Source of the DNA: Durusdinium trenchii
Lineage: Eukaryota > Sar > Dinophyceae > Suessiales > Symbiodiniaceae
Reading direction: 5' to 3'
Assembly (NCBI GenBank): GCA_963970005.1
Contig: CAXAMN010005191.1
Location: 46,860 to 110,859 of the forward strand
Length of the DNA stretch: 64,000 nt
Of this stretch, positions 24,066 through 36,627 are shown in pieces. A program made the position numbers and the translations under genes. Under the pieces are notes generated by a model that was not told the DNA's origin, made no database searches, and saw only the letters and a list, made by a program, of their open reading frames with translations. Position 1 is the stretch's first letter; the number at the start of each line of letters is the position of its first letter.

Positions 24066-27000
24066 CTGAAATAGCCGGAAGACCAATTCTACCACATGTG
24101 CAGAAGATCATGCAAACCATGGCAGCCTTTGTTCCTGAATTTTCAACCAGTTTGCCCGTTCACACCGCCATTGCATTCCACTGATTGATGCAGCCCAAAT
24201 TCTTCCTTTGGAACAATTGCCTCAATCGTGACCTTCGCGTGGCCAGGATCCAACAGTGCTCAACCTTTTCCACCGTAACCCCAAATCGGGTACGTGCATG
24301 CGCTCGCATTCGGTCTCCCCACCTTTCCTTGGTCCGTGTTCATCTTAGTCGGCGCGTAATTCATCCCAGGTGACACATGACACATGTAAATGTTGCGACT
24401 TTATCTCGCAGGTATTTTTCTGTATGATGCGTCATGCACAACATAAATTGCAAAACACAAGCATGCTTCACGCAATGGACCAAATACAATTGACGTATCA
24501 GGACATCTGAAAACAGCAGTACAACTCAACATGGCTATTGGTCATTGCATGACCCACCAATTTACTGCATAGATATGACATGATTTATCTGAGCGACTCT
24601 GTTTATGTCTCATGTGTATTTTGCATGGTTTTGCACAATCGAATTTGGTGAGTGTATTATCGTGTTCCAAGTTTTGCACGCGACAGATGCTGAAGGCTGT
24701 TTCCAGGGTTCTGTGTAATCTTCTGGCATCATCGGTCGGATTGAAACACGTGCACTTTGCTCTGAAGATTTAAGCAGAGTCAAATTCAAAGCTACTGGGG
24801 GAGGAGGAGGCTGCTCATGAAGACTCCAGCTTCTCGTCCGGGAGTTGTTCTTGCTGTCTCTTTATTGTTTATCAGCCTCCCTGCCAAATGCTGCCACCAA
24901 ATGCTGTGCATCTAGCCTTCCAGCCAGTATCTTTGCCGAGTTGTGTTTGGAGGATCTGCATCAGCACGTCCCTTCTTGGCAGGTTGAGGTCTTCCGGCTC
25001 AGCTACAGGCGCTTTCCTCAGCAGTTCCGGGCCTTCATTTGGCTCTGTTTAAACGCATTTTCAGGGCATGGCTTTGAGCTTGCTTTGAAGCCATGGTGAC
25101 AAGGCAAACGGGAGAACATCTTCTCGGCACACGTTCATGTACTTTCTGAAGCAGCTGTTTTCTTGTTTTAAAACATTTGAACAGGGCTCTGGAGTCAACA
25201 ATGCCTTTTGCCTTCAGCCGTGCCATTTCATTTATGCGGCAAACTCCAAATGGTGGCTCTTGGCCTTACGCAGGATAGAGAACGGCCAGGCAAAACTTGG
25301 ACGGAATACCCGGAATACCCTGCTGTCAGAGAAACATACTGTACCTGTGATGCATCACGCCTGTGCAAGAACATATGGACCCATCGTAGACATGGTGTTA
25401 TCGCTGTTTGATGAGTGTATTGGATGCTTCGAGTACTGTACAATGTACAAGCTCATAAAAAAGGCCGTGACAAAGGAACATATTGAAGAACTTAAGCGGC
25501 GTAACAACTCTTCATAACTCATAAATCCAACTGTACAATCAAGTATAGTTTCAAAAGAACTATTTTATATAAATCAGTGTTTTCGTCTTGCACACATATC
25601 TGGCCAGCTAGGGAAGGCGCACACCGACAAACAGCAACGAAATGAATGTCAAACACTTGCAAAGTATGAAGATCAAAAGGAATCACAATCGCTTTGGACT
25701 TACGTGCCTTACCTGAATCATCCTTGAGCCACTTGTCTGTGACGCCTTTCGTAGCTTGGCAGGAGGTTTCCAACGTCTTATTGGATGTCTCCCATAATCG
25801 CTACCTACACGGGGGCACTCAAACACTTGCATGAGCACTAAAACAAAAAAACAAACCATGTCTTTTCTGTGTGTGTTAGAAGTGCCTCAAATTTGGTGAA
25901 GCTGGACTCCGGACCAACACATTAATGTCTGATATTTGCAAGGCCAGGAGTGCCCCAAAATGCAAACACCACTGCGCGGCAGCTGGCAAGCACAGCTGAC
26001 GAATTTGGCCAGGTGAGTGGATGTACAGCACAAGTGTAGAAATGTCCAAGCATTTGCAGTGCTACGAATCCGCTGTGCAGGTCATCTTGCAAGGGTTCAA
26101 GTCCATACCAGCTGCTTTCTGGCTGGAAGGGCTGTCTAGCTAGCAATGCAAACCTTACTTGGACATGTTTCATATTTGATATTTGCTTCACCAGCCAACA
26201 AGCCCATGGGCAGCCCTATGAAGTCCACATCGTGCACCGGCCAAACCTCCACACAAATTTTCTGCTCTCAGCCTCAAGTCAAAACCTGCGTGTAAGCGGC
26301 TCCGCCTCCAAGCATGCAAGGAAATCAACAATCAATATGAAAGGCACTCTCTTCCAAAACAGTGCGAGAGACTTCCATGTCTTTCCTTTTTTTTGCATTG
26401 CATTGCTGCAAATAAGGTCCTGTTCCTGGACTCAAACAACTTTTGAGCCTCGCTGAGCTTTGACCGAGAGGGCCGACGAGGCAAATTCTGAGGGCCACGG
26501 TCTGAAGGAGGCCTGAGCATGTGCAACAGCAACCTGTCTTAAATCTCAAGATTGAGTCGGTTCTGTTACTTCTTGCCACGTCATCTCTCAGTCAAATTGT
26601 TTCTCTGCAAGTTGACATCTGCACAAGGCGTGAACTTGAGTGCAAGTACAAATTCTTAATTAGGCTTGCATGTTTACCTTCACTCTGTAACTGATAAATG
26701 CTGCATTCACAGTTGTTTTCAAGCAGGCTGATTCACTCCGGTGCCCCTGACTGCGGAGGCTGCAGCGACTGTGAGCTTTGGAAACCCACCTGAGAGATAC
26801 CAAAAACAGAACATGCATCCATATCCATGCATTGTTGATACTGACAAAAAGTGGTCTGCGTCCACAGCTGTTTGTCAGAGTAGTGTTCCATCTGGTTAGA
26901 TGAGACTATTCAACCTTATAGTTAATACTTAGATAAGAAGTTGCTAGGAATGATTTTCAAGGCAAGTAGTCTCAGCAACATGTCAAAGCATGGCTGCCAA

Positions 27001-27335
27001 TGCATTGATTTTGTTTGAGCACTGCATGTATAAAAATCCACATTACCAATCCGATCTGCTATGATACGGTAGAACTCCAAAAACCAAATTCACATTCGCC
27101 CTCTGCAGCTCTTGGCGATTATTTTGCCTTCAAACGCCTGTTGCAGTCGCGCGGTCTGAGCACTTTGGCCTGGCAACAATTGTTGCACCGACGAATCGAA
27201 CTTGAATTGAGAGTCCAAAATTATCCCGGCAAGAGACCCTGGCAGCAGAAAGTCTAGAGATCTAGACGCATTGGAGTTGCCAGTGATGAAGGTGGAGATC
27301 GTGGTGATGGTGGTGATGATGGTGGTGTTGAGTAA

Positions 27336-27730
27336 ATGCCACGAAATCTGCACTTCGAGCTTCACAAGGTACTGTGCTTGCCACGAACTCTGCGCATCGA
27401 GGTTCACAAAGTGCTGCACCTGCCACGAAATCTGCACTTCGAGGTTCACAAAGTGTGCGCCTGCCACGAACTCGATCTACACTTTGAGGGTCACAAACTG
27501 CTGCGCCTGCCACGATTTCTGAAAGCGATCCACGTGTAGAAAAGTCACGATTCACTGCACCTGTCACGAAGTCAGAGCGCGTCGAAGATCACCACCATGA
27601 CCAAAGTGCTGCGCCTGCATGAAATCTACACATCGAAGTAAAGCCGTTCCGACACCTTGCACCTGTCACGAAAAGTCGGCCAAAACACGAGGTTTCCCTT
27701 GCGCCTACCACGAAAAGTGACCACCACGTC
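27336..27730. repeat. Degenerate tandem array, unit about 45 bp
   Basis: The unit consists of GCCACGAAATCTGCACTTCG, a GTTCACAAAGTG segment and GCGCCTGCCACGAA. Copies are well preserved at 27336-27520 and decay to the right. Both strands give long shadow frames because the unit length is close to a multiple of three. Confidence 0.75.
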
Positions 27731-30639
27731 CGAAAATACGCACGGCGCCACTACGAGAGCGCAGTGACAACCGCGATTAGACACCGGCCCTTAACCACTA
27801 CCGTAAGAACCCCTAGTGTGACCACACTGTTTGGGGAAAAAGTGAGTATATAGAACTGAGAGTGCATTTGAGATACGGAAGGGTGAGAGAACGAGAAGCC
27901 GAAGAAGTTTAATGACCAAGGCCTCTCTGTTTCCTGGCTCCCAATAGTAATCGCAAGCAGCACTCAAGAATGGTGGGGAGTTTGTATCTCCGAGTCTCCA
28001 GGGAGATAAATGAGAGAATCAATGTTGGTTTGAGGTCAAGCCAAACAAAAAAACGGCTGAGCTAGCGAGGAGAGATAATTTGCATGAAAGCAGGGCCTGT
28101 GAAAAGAAAGCTTCAAGGGTTCATACTTCAAGTGTTCATGCAAAAGCGGACAATTTCCAGCTCCTACAAATACTCGATTCCACTGCACTGTGCTACCCAA
28201 GATCACTGTGCCTGTAGCTCCGTGATCGGAAGTTCTCCTTGACTTTCTCCCATGGCAAACCACAAGTTGGACATAACCTCCAAGAAGGCTCCGAAGGCAT
28301 GCCAAAGACATGTATTGAAAAAAGCAATAATACACTTGCTTGGGCCAGCGCATTTAAAGTCTGCTCTGCGCATAATATTCCCAAACACCCGCATGAACTA
28401 ATTATTATTGACATGTAATATATATATAGTATATACATATATTCATTGTATACTGAATATTCTGTACTCTGCGTTCCTAGCTTCCTGGCACAGGTAGCTA
28501 CATCCCTTATGCAGTAGAGTGCGCGCATGTCGTGCCTCTGGTCTATTTACCGGCACTGCTCTCTCTCACAAAATAGTCCCCTCTACACTCAGCTAGTGAA
28601 TGGACACATTATTGTGCGTCTTGAGCATCACCTCAGGGCGCCTTGACAGTCTCACAGCACTTTGGCTGAGAAAATTGTTGGACAGTTGGAAGTAAGCACC
28701 TTGCGTTTCAGCTCGCGATAGTATCCATCAGCATGAAGCAAAGTCAATGTATACAAAAAGCAGCATACTCTGGCTGCAACTATCGGTTCTATGTTCTCAA
28801 CAATGACAACATGGAACAATTTTTGGCAAATCGCATATTGTACATGAACCGTCGCAAAAGACAACAATCTTGACTGCCATGGCACTGCTGGGAAGTAGTC
28901 CCCTTGTGGCAGTTTTGTATTCTTGGCCTCATCTTTGGCAAAATTTTCCATGTTGGCATCTTTGAAGTAGCTTGGGGTAGTCAAGAAAGGCAAAATTAAA
29001 AGCGACACACAACTGAGATGCTTTTCTCAGGAAGAACGTGGAAGCAAAACAAACAACGTCCTGAGCTCTGTGCCCAAACGCCTTGGGCTTTTCGCTCACC
29101 ACCCTCTGCGATCCACCTAGATAGCTGATGCATCAAACAGGAGAGGCGCTCTTGAAGAGAACAAAGAAACCGTGCAGTAGCACAAACTGGAACAAACAAG
29201 CTCAGTAGCAATAATCTGTGTATATATAATATATTCGACATGATGCTCTCTGAGTTTGTGCTGCCTGAGAACCCTGCAGCTCGTTTTCCACAAGCTCAAC
29301 AGACCTGGGGCAATTCATCCACAAATTTGTCAACATGTATGATTTGTTGTGTGACAAGAATGCTGTAAGCCAGTATCGTTCTTGAAAAGCATGTGAAACA
29401 CACACACATATATTATGATACTTGTTTTGTTTTTTGCATGTTTTCCTTTTGGGATGTTCTTGCTGCCTTCGCTGGAAAAAGTTGACATTACCCTGAATTA
29501 CATTTCACTCGTCGCATCCTTGTCAGAACGATTGCTGTAGGCACTCCGTTGGAGCATCCTGGATATGCTGAATTTCTTGAACAGGCTCGTTCCCAAGAGC
29601 TGCAAGAGCTCGAGTTTAACACTCCTTTTTGGCCAGGAACAGTGTCTGCCCCTCGAAGGCGTCAATCTCAAAGTGACCGTCTGCCTCAGATTGTAGTCTG
29701 TCTAAATCGCTAGTGGATTCATGAGAAAACTGCAACAGCAAGCAACACACGGTCCTTTGCATTGGGTCCCCGAGCCTGTGGGTCGCAACAATAGTGCTCT
29801 CCACCGATGTCCTCCAAACAGGATGCTCGGTGCAGTGGCGATGTTGGCAAGGCAGTACATAGAACCGCTGTGCAGTTTCACTCACAATCTATGTTTGAAA
29901 GTCCAAGGTGGCCCCCTTTGTTTTTATTGATCAAATTGTCCATTTGGATCTAGATTATGACATGCCACTATTATCCCTTGCAAGTGAGTCTGTTGTCATC
30001 AATGCTGAAAAGCTCTGCCACTCGCTTTCCCAAGTGGAAGGCCTTGTATGTTCAGCATGACGTGGTTTCTTATTGTTGCAAAATCTCCTAACTGTATAAC
30101 AATTGTTCATACATTTTCCAGCCAAATCCAGCAAAGGGCAAAGGACAAATTACTGTAGATTGTCAAGGGTTCCCAAGGAGCGTCTCTCCCTCTCTTCCTC
30201 ACCCTCTCCGTGTCTTTATCTTTCATTTGACACCGTAAGGATAAAACCACAAGTGAGTCCTGGACCACTGCATCGTGAGGGCAAGCAATGATTCGCCACC
30301 GGGTACGCCGATAGTTCACATGGAAAATGAAGTAGTACCCGCTTGTCTTGCAGTCCTAAAAGATGCATCAACGGTTGACTGCATGAAACTTCACATGTTG
30401 TCACGATTAACCCTTCCTGAAATTTCATGACTGAACAGTGTGAAGTCTTTAATATTTATTTTGGGATATTGGGGGAGTAAGGAAGACATGAAAACAATGT
30501 CCCTTTAATAAGGCCCCCTCTTATAGGAACCTTATTGAAGGGGCCTGTAGCTTATTATTTCCCAACATCTTTGTGTAGAGTTCTTACTTTTACTGTGCAT
30601 CCCGTCGGCCTTCCGCCTTGCTCCTCCTTGTACATTTTG

Positions 30640-30780
30640 TTCATTCACTTGCACTCACTCATTTACACTCGTACACTGACCGCTCACTCACCTACAATCA
30701 CTCACTTGCACTCTTTCACTTACACTCGCACACTGTGACTTACACCCACTCATTTACATTCACTCACTTGCTGTGGTCGG
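30640..30780. repeat. Simple repeat rich in CACTCACTT/TACACTC
   Basis: Irregular copies of CACTCACTTGCACT and CATTTACACTC with no fixed period; no coding value. Confidence 0.7.
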
Positions 30781-32600
30781 CTAGTTTCATGCCTTTGTAT
30801 TTCCCTGCATTTTGCAGGATGGGAGGTTCTGCAAAGGCGCCTTGGTCCGCTGCAGTCGGCTGCGGTCAGCTCGTTTCCTGCAGCCCTTGTGCTTCCCTGG
30901 CTGCTCCCTGCCGTTTGCTCGCTCGCAGGGGGATGGGAGGTTCTGCTCACTTACATTCATTGTTATCTCACTCACTCACCCAGCTATAAATCAGAGCAAT
31001 TCCAGGCGGTAGCTTTCGTGCAAGCAAGGCGTGTTCACGGACAATCTCATAGTATATGGCTGTATGTTGTGCATACACCTTCAAGGTGCTCCAAACATTT
31101 CCATATGTATGCATATCTGAAGTGTATGTCTGTAGTGTAGCAACTTGTAGTCCCTGGGAAGCACCTAGGCAAGTGGTCAAAGTTGCAAAGTGGTCTAACT
31201 AGCACGGATCTAGCGCACCCCTCCGCCAGCGCCACAGGCCACCAAGTGGCCGTGATCAAGAGCGCACGTTCCGGTCTGGGTTTGGCTTGCTGGCTTTGAC
31301 AATTGTTGTCTTTTCCATACACTAGCAATCTAAAAACAGTGGGAGCATCCTCTTGGGCCTGTGTGGAAACACAGTAGGAACATCCTCTATGACTTAGCAG
31401 CGACTAGCGCCAGGCGCCAGCCCTAGCGCAAGTCTAGCACAATGCTGCGTTTGCTAGCACGACACAAGACCGGGTTCTATGTTCAGCCCATGTAGGGTTT
31501 TCGGGTCCTGTAATTTCCTTGCTAGAAGTGATGGAGTTGCACAGTTGTCTCACCTCTGCAGCTCTCCTTGTAGCCTGTGAGCTCTTCATCCCCGCGCACC
31601 TGGGCATCACTCTTGTGGCAAACATCTGTATCCTCATTCTACATTCAGTAGCTGCCATGTGTCAAGCCAAACCTGAATTATATATTGCGTTCCAAACAGC
31701 ATGATCAAATTGGCCTTTCAAATCCAGAACCAGTAGCTTTCATACAAGCAAGGGCAAATCTTTGGAGCGACACCGTTAAACACTTGACCATGCCCAATGC
31801 CACAACTACGCAAACCGCGCAAACTACTCCAAGCTGGAAGATTTGCATCCAGCTGGGACTGGGATGGAGAGAGTTGCTTGATGTTGAATCATCCATGTTG
31901 CTTTCTGATTTCTTGAGGAGTCTGCGACACCAATTGCAATGAGCCAGTTGATGCTCTGAACTTGTTCAACTCTGCTTAACCTTGGCCAAGGTGCACGGTG
32001 CTCGCTTGGAGAATCCAATCAAGAATGTGACATGTTGTTTGCCACTTTACACTTTAAACATTCCCCGGACAAAAAGCGGCTATTTTCCTAGTGCTTGCAT
32101 GAGTTGGCCAGTCTTTGCTGAGTCTGAAAAGTCAATCGTATTTTCTTCCAAGTGGTATTGAAAACGGTGAAACCTTTAGGTTTGTCAGGGTTGTCATACA
32201 ACAGGAAGGCATTGGGTCGCCACCAGCGTCCCATGTCTTGCTGCATGAGGTGGTTTGCATTGGGAAGTAGCAGCTTCGAGTAGTTGCATCATCACAGCTG
32301 ACAAGAAAAGCCTGAAGAAGCAACCACATTGCTGCTGGCATATCCATTCTTAACCTTCGTTGAATTTGTTGGCTTGCCACCAAGCTGTTGCCCCTTTAAG
32401 CACTGTTGCTTGGCCTTCTTGCGCACTAAGCCTATGTGAACTGGGCTGCATCTCCAATCTGTCCTGACTTGCCCAGATAATCGCTGTTCTATGGAACAAA
32501 ACCATGACTAGATTCTAAGATTCAAACAAGCAAGAATTAGGGCGAGGAATAGCACGCAGCCGGCATGTCTTCCAGTTTGTCGGAGTCTCACTGTTGTGGC

Positions 32601-32654
32601 TTGAGAGAGGAGGGGGTGAACGAAAGGTAGCTACGAGGTAAGCAAGAGCTTATA
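32601..32654. mobile_element. MITE-like element, copy 2, left part
   Basis: Positions 32601-32630 match the left end of the element at 3571 with one mismatch (TTGAGA, GGAGGGGGTGAACGAAAGGTAG). The sequence then runs into GCTTATA (32648-32654), which is repeated after the 3' LTR at 56974-56980. This is the interrupted target of the retrotransposon. Confidence 0.65.
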
Positions 32655-32772
32655 GTCGAAACGCCAGCACATGCTTTTCGTTGTGGTTGTGAGCTTGAAG
32701 GGTTCACGGTTGATGCACATCTGAAGCCCTTTTCTTTGCTGGAAAAAGACAAAGAGCGTCTTCCGCTTTTGA
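32655..32772 (+). repeat. 5' LTR (118 bp)
   Basis: Starts GTCGAAAC and ends GCTTTTGA. It is identical by eye to 56856-56973. The ends are not TG...CA; TCGAAA and TTTTGA form a weak inverted repeat. It is short for a copia-type LTR. The primer site follows directly. Confidence 0.9.
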
Positions 32773-32805
32773 GGGTTATGAGCCCAAGGCGCTAACCACA
32801 GCGCC
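32773..32805 (+). promoter_or_regulatory. Primer-binding site for a tRNA-Met 5' half
   Basis: The reverse complement reads as the D-arm through anticodon arm of a methionine tRNA, ending in GGGCTCATAACCC with the CAT anticodon. It includes a GGCGC...GCGCC D-stem with TGTGGTTAG in the loop. Drosophila copia primes from a cleaved 5' half of initiator tRNA-Met, and this 33-nt match starting directly at the LTR edge fits the same mechanism. Whether the tRNA is initiator or elongator cannot be told. Confidence 0.85.
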
Positions 32806-32829
32806 TTTTTGGGTTCGGCCTTTGACGCC

Positions 32830-34991
32830 ATGAGCGAAGGTGTGGGGTCAGAAAAAACCCCTGAGTCCAATGGCATGAGAGCCATTGAGGATGTGCCTCC
32901 TTGAGAGGGGGTGGTGGCTCTGCCATCGGGTCCACCGGTGGTCCTCAGTCCGGCCAATTGGAACCCTTTTTGGTCGGAAGAGATGCGAGACGAGGCGATA
33001 CTTCGTGCTCTCAGGCCAGCTGATTTGCCTGAGTCGCCAGAGCTTCTTTCGACTGAGCCGTCTGCGGTGAGCCCTCCGAAAGATGGATCGGAGGCAGTCA
33101 GAGCGGTGATCCAAGGTCTGGTGGCAGAAAATGCCAGGCTATGGAGTGAGCGAGACGCTTGGATGCATGCACAACACCACGGCCGCATGAATTTTTCTCA
33201 GGACCAGTGGTGCCATCCTCAGCCATGGCCGATGGGCGCTGTCGAAGGGCTCGCAAGAGATCGAAGTTTTGTTGGGTCTATGTTTGAAGCGGTGAAGATG
33301 TCTGTTGGGTCACCAGGTGTTCCAAAGGACAAGGGCTTGTTGGGGGCGCTGGGCAACGGAGATCAAGGAGGTCTTTGAGGTCATGAATCCCTTTTACCCG
33401 ATTATGGTGTTCCTCAACAACAACCATCAGTGCCTAGGGCGAGTTTGATGGACGTTTTCAACAGGGTGTCATCAGCGACCGCTGGTGGTGTGGTCTCTTC
33501 GCTGTTCCCGGGCGTGTTGGAAGCTCCTCGATCGTGGATGGGTGGTGGTACTTCAGGAGGACCTGGGGGTTCTCAGGTGGTCCAGGAGGAAGCTCAAAAG
33601 GGCTATGACTCGGTGGGCTCCAAGGGTGGCGCCGTCGGTCGTGATGGAGGTTCGGGACAAGAACATCATAGGGGAAAAGCTGACCAGGTGTTTGGCCCAG
33701 GGGGTGAAGACCAACCAAGGACAAGGCTGCTCAGCTTCAGGGGTCGTCGTCCGGCGGCGCTCGTGGCGGAGGGCGTGGCGGAGGTGACGGTCTTGATCGT
33801 GAGCTACCTGGTGGAACATCAGGGGGTCTTCCTAGTGGACCTGGTGGTGGATACCCTGGTGGTAACCCTGGTGGTGGTTTCCCTGGCGGCAATCCTGGTG
33901 GTGGATACCCTGGTGGCAATCCTGGTGGTGGATANNNNNNNNNNCCTGGTGGTGGATACCCTGGTGGCAATCCTGGTGGTGGATACCCTGGGGGCAACCC
34001 TGGTGGCGGATATCCCGGCGGTTTTCCTGGTGGTCCTCCCGGCGGTCTTCCTGGTGGACGTGGACATCCAGGGGGTCCTGGCGGAGGAGGTTTTCCTTTC
34101 CATCCTGGTGGAGGTCCACCTGATAGTGGTGGCGGGGATCCAGGAGCTCCGTACGCGGGACTTCCGGCATGGCTGGGTGGCTTCATGGCTCAGCAAGAGT
34201 CAGTGAGGGCGGTGGATTTGCCGGCCTTGCAAGAACTGTCCGAGTCCGAAATCGGGCCTTTGATCGCAGGTGATTGGTTGACCACGGTGGGGCCTTTTCT
34301 TTGCGATATGAGTGCTAGCTCTTCCATGTGGTGGGATGAGGTCCTGAATGTCGCGGGAGCCCCATACCGTGTGTGGCTTGGATCGGAACCCATGGAGCGC
34401 TTGAGGTTGGTTGCTATATCTCCTCCAGCTTTTCAGAGAGCGCCTTGGCTTCGAATCGAGCAGCGTGGATCGGTGGCATTGTTGAAAGCCATTCCAGAAT
34501 CCATTCGGTCAGAGCTCGTGTCACAAAGGGAGGTGGGTTCTGTCAGCATCATCTACAAGATCTTGCGTGTTTACCAACCTGGTGGCTTGGGTGAGCGTAC
34601 CACGTTGTTGAAGCAGCTGGTTGATCAGCGTGTTCCCAATGCCCTTGGTGAATGGTTGTCATCCTTGAGGGCTTGGCGTCGTTGGCTCACCAGAGTTCAG
34701 GAATTGGACATCCAGCCTCCGGACCCGGTTCTGCTCCTTGCGACACTGGATCGATTTGCTGCTGCGTTGGCTAAGCAGTCTCCTCAGGTGGCTTTCAGAC
34801 TCCAGGTCACCAGAGCTGCTCTACGAATTGATGTCGCACCCACGGAGCCGGGGATTCAGCAGTTTGCAGAGTCATTGTTGGCTGAAGGTGAGGCTGCTTT
34901 CCATGGGACTTCCACAATGCCCTTGAAGGACACGGTGAAGGTCAAGGCCCTGGATGGTGATGGAGGGGTGACCCGTGATGAAGGTGGGAAA
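32830..34991 (+). pseudogene. gag: Gag, N-terminal part (broken)
   Basis: The first ATG lies 25 nt after the primer site. In that frame a TGA occurs at 32902 and another at 33376, with protein-like sequence continuing past both. Frames change around 33600-33720 into a Gly/Pro-rich segment with PGGGYPGGN repeats (about 33820-34170). The Gag core follows (about 34190-34900), beginning VDLPALQELSESEIGPLIAG and containing WW, YRVWLG and YQPGGLGER. No catalytic residues are expected in Gag. The coding frame is interrupted at codon AAA (34989-34991) by the 15.6-kb insert and resumes at 50588. The lesions could be real decay or assembly error near the N gap. Confidence 0.85.
33935..33944. other. Assembly gap of 10 N in the Gly/Pro-rich Gag repeat
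   Basis: Ten N bases fall inside the tandem CCTGGTGGTGGATAC repeat. The true repeat number is therefore unknown. Confidence 0.99.
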
Positions 34992-35018
34992 CTTGGATGG
35001 CCGGGTGCTGTTGCAAGT
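34992..35018 (+). repeat. Left terminal inverted repeat
   Basis: Begins CTTGGATGGCCGGGTG and ends TTGCAAGT. It differs from the reverse complement of 50561-50587 at three positions (9, 17 and 26). Confidence 0.85.
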
Positions 35019-35150
35019 AGGTGGGCGACTTGCATGTAGGTGGCGAAATTGCAAGCTACTTGGCACACTTGCTAGAGTACTTGCAAGTTGATTTGCAAAG
35101 ACCTTGCAAGTAGAAACTATGTACAACTTGGAGCGCTTGCTAAGTGTACT
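35011..35150. repeat. Left subterminal TTGCAAG/ACTTG repeats
   Basis: TTGCAAG starts at about 35011, 35049, 35081 and 35104, with ACTTGC, ACTTGG and GCTTGC words between them on the opposite orientation. Such arrays bind transposase accessory proteins in CACTA elements; that role here is inference. Confidence 0.6.
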
Positions 35151-36627
35151 TAGCTATGTAGACCATGTTCGCAAACGCACGCGGCGTGCTTTTTTTTTTG
35201 GTCATCGCGCGAGTGTTTTCAACCTCACGCGCATGGATGTTTTATATCCATGCCTTCCTTTGAGCCAAAGAAAAAGGAAGGAATTGGTGGAACACTTTTT
35301 CGTTCGAAGAAAACTTTTTGTTAGTCGGTATCGGTCGGAACAAACTCTAGATTCGGTTTCGTTTTTCTCCCCCCCGAAGATTTCTGCTTCACACCGAAAA
35401 CCTACAACACTTCAGCACAGGTCGCAGCTCAATCGGTTGAGCGTGCAGGAACGTATTCGGTACAAAATCTTAGCGGTAGCACACAAAAGTTTGCTGTTTT
35501 TCCCAAATGTGCACGGTCTTTTTTGAAAAGGGTTTGATGCTGCGTTTTGCGCTGCAACCTTTGGTGTGCATGTTCCCGTGCAAACCATGTGTATTGACCT
35601 CCGTTGGTTTCATTTTTCCCTTCCAAACTTTGGTATACCTATGATTTGGCCGGGCTTATACTTTGGTAAAGAATGTCAACGCAATCTGTCACACACTTCG
35701 AAGGTTTACACCAAACCCCGGAACACCGCTAAAAAACGGAACGCCTCCGATGCCGAAATCCGTACACTTAGCCCTCCGGAGCGTGCTGGCAGCTGGGCAG
35801 CGGTGGCAGCCTGCCAGCCGTAGAAACATCAGTGGGTTGGCCGACAGGATGGTTGGGGTCGAATGTGGCGCAACCTCCAAAACCGATATACAAAAAAACA
35901 GCCTTGCGCTATATTATAGGGTCGTGAGAGGAATCACGTTCGTCCATGCCAGAAAATGGTCAACGCCCACCCACAAAAGAGCAGTGTTTTTTTATGGGCC
36001 TCTATGCCTAAGCACGCGCACCCAAACGTCGAAAAGATTGGTTCCTGTTCATGTCTGCTCACCGAAACTGTGTAAAGAACAATTACCTACAAGTGGCGGC
36101 AGCCTCTAATTTTGCCAGGTTCGAACAGAACAACCGCTCCACATACTGATTTTAAGCACTTATACCCCATCACGCTTAGGTTGGCGGTGTTTTTTGTCTT
36201 TATAAGAGAAACCTATTCTGGCAAAAACGTCTCCATCAAACTTCCCCTCTCTCTCTCTCTATACCGTGTCGCCTGTGCGTTCACCTCCGTGTTTTTCTAT
36301 CACCTATACCTCCTCCAACCACGAACCTTTCAGGTCAAATCATACAGAAATGAATCGGACATCGGATAGTTAGGGTTCAGGAGATTGGGGGTTGTGATTG
36401 GTATATCTATATTCCAAGGTGGAGCGCACCTGTTCAGGAGTCCTTCCAGTGGCTCCTTGAAGGGTGAACCACAAACCACAGTTTGGTTCGATACTACTTT
36501 GCAACGCCTCTTTTGGATGGTCTGTGCGATTCACACGCACCCCTACAGTCAATTAACGCGACCAACACTCGAGAGCCAGAAGAGGCGGACACGGTCCACT
36601 GTCCACACGCACAAACATAGCCCGCAG
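35151..36627. other. Left non-coding arm of the 15.6-kb element
   Basis: No gene recognised. Plus-strand frames are open for up to 170 codons but show no motif, run against all other genes of the element and overlap the transposase 3' end. A T10 tract lies at 35190. A phrase resembling a tRNA D-arm (GCTCAATCGGTTGAGCG, near 35428) lacks the rest of a tRNA. Confidence 0.5.

Larger units (their letters stand above)
24066..32600. other. Non-coding region, no gene recognised
   Basis: I found no convincing gene. Open frames are short and mutually overlapping. The stretch contains a tandem array near 27336-27730, a CACTCACTT-type simple repeat (30640-30780) and AT-rich tracts near 28415-28445 and 29220. 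Confidence 0.55.

Noticed and set aside
27090-27567. Repeat protein encoded by the 45-bp array
   Set aside because: Open frames appear on both strands only because the unit length is a multiple of three; the array decays without selection for a frame.
35428-35446. tRNA-like D-arm GCTCAATCGGTTGAGCG
   Set aside because: No T-arm (GGTTC-type box), anticodon arm or acceptor stem follows in the right distance.
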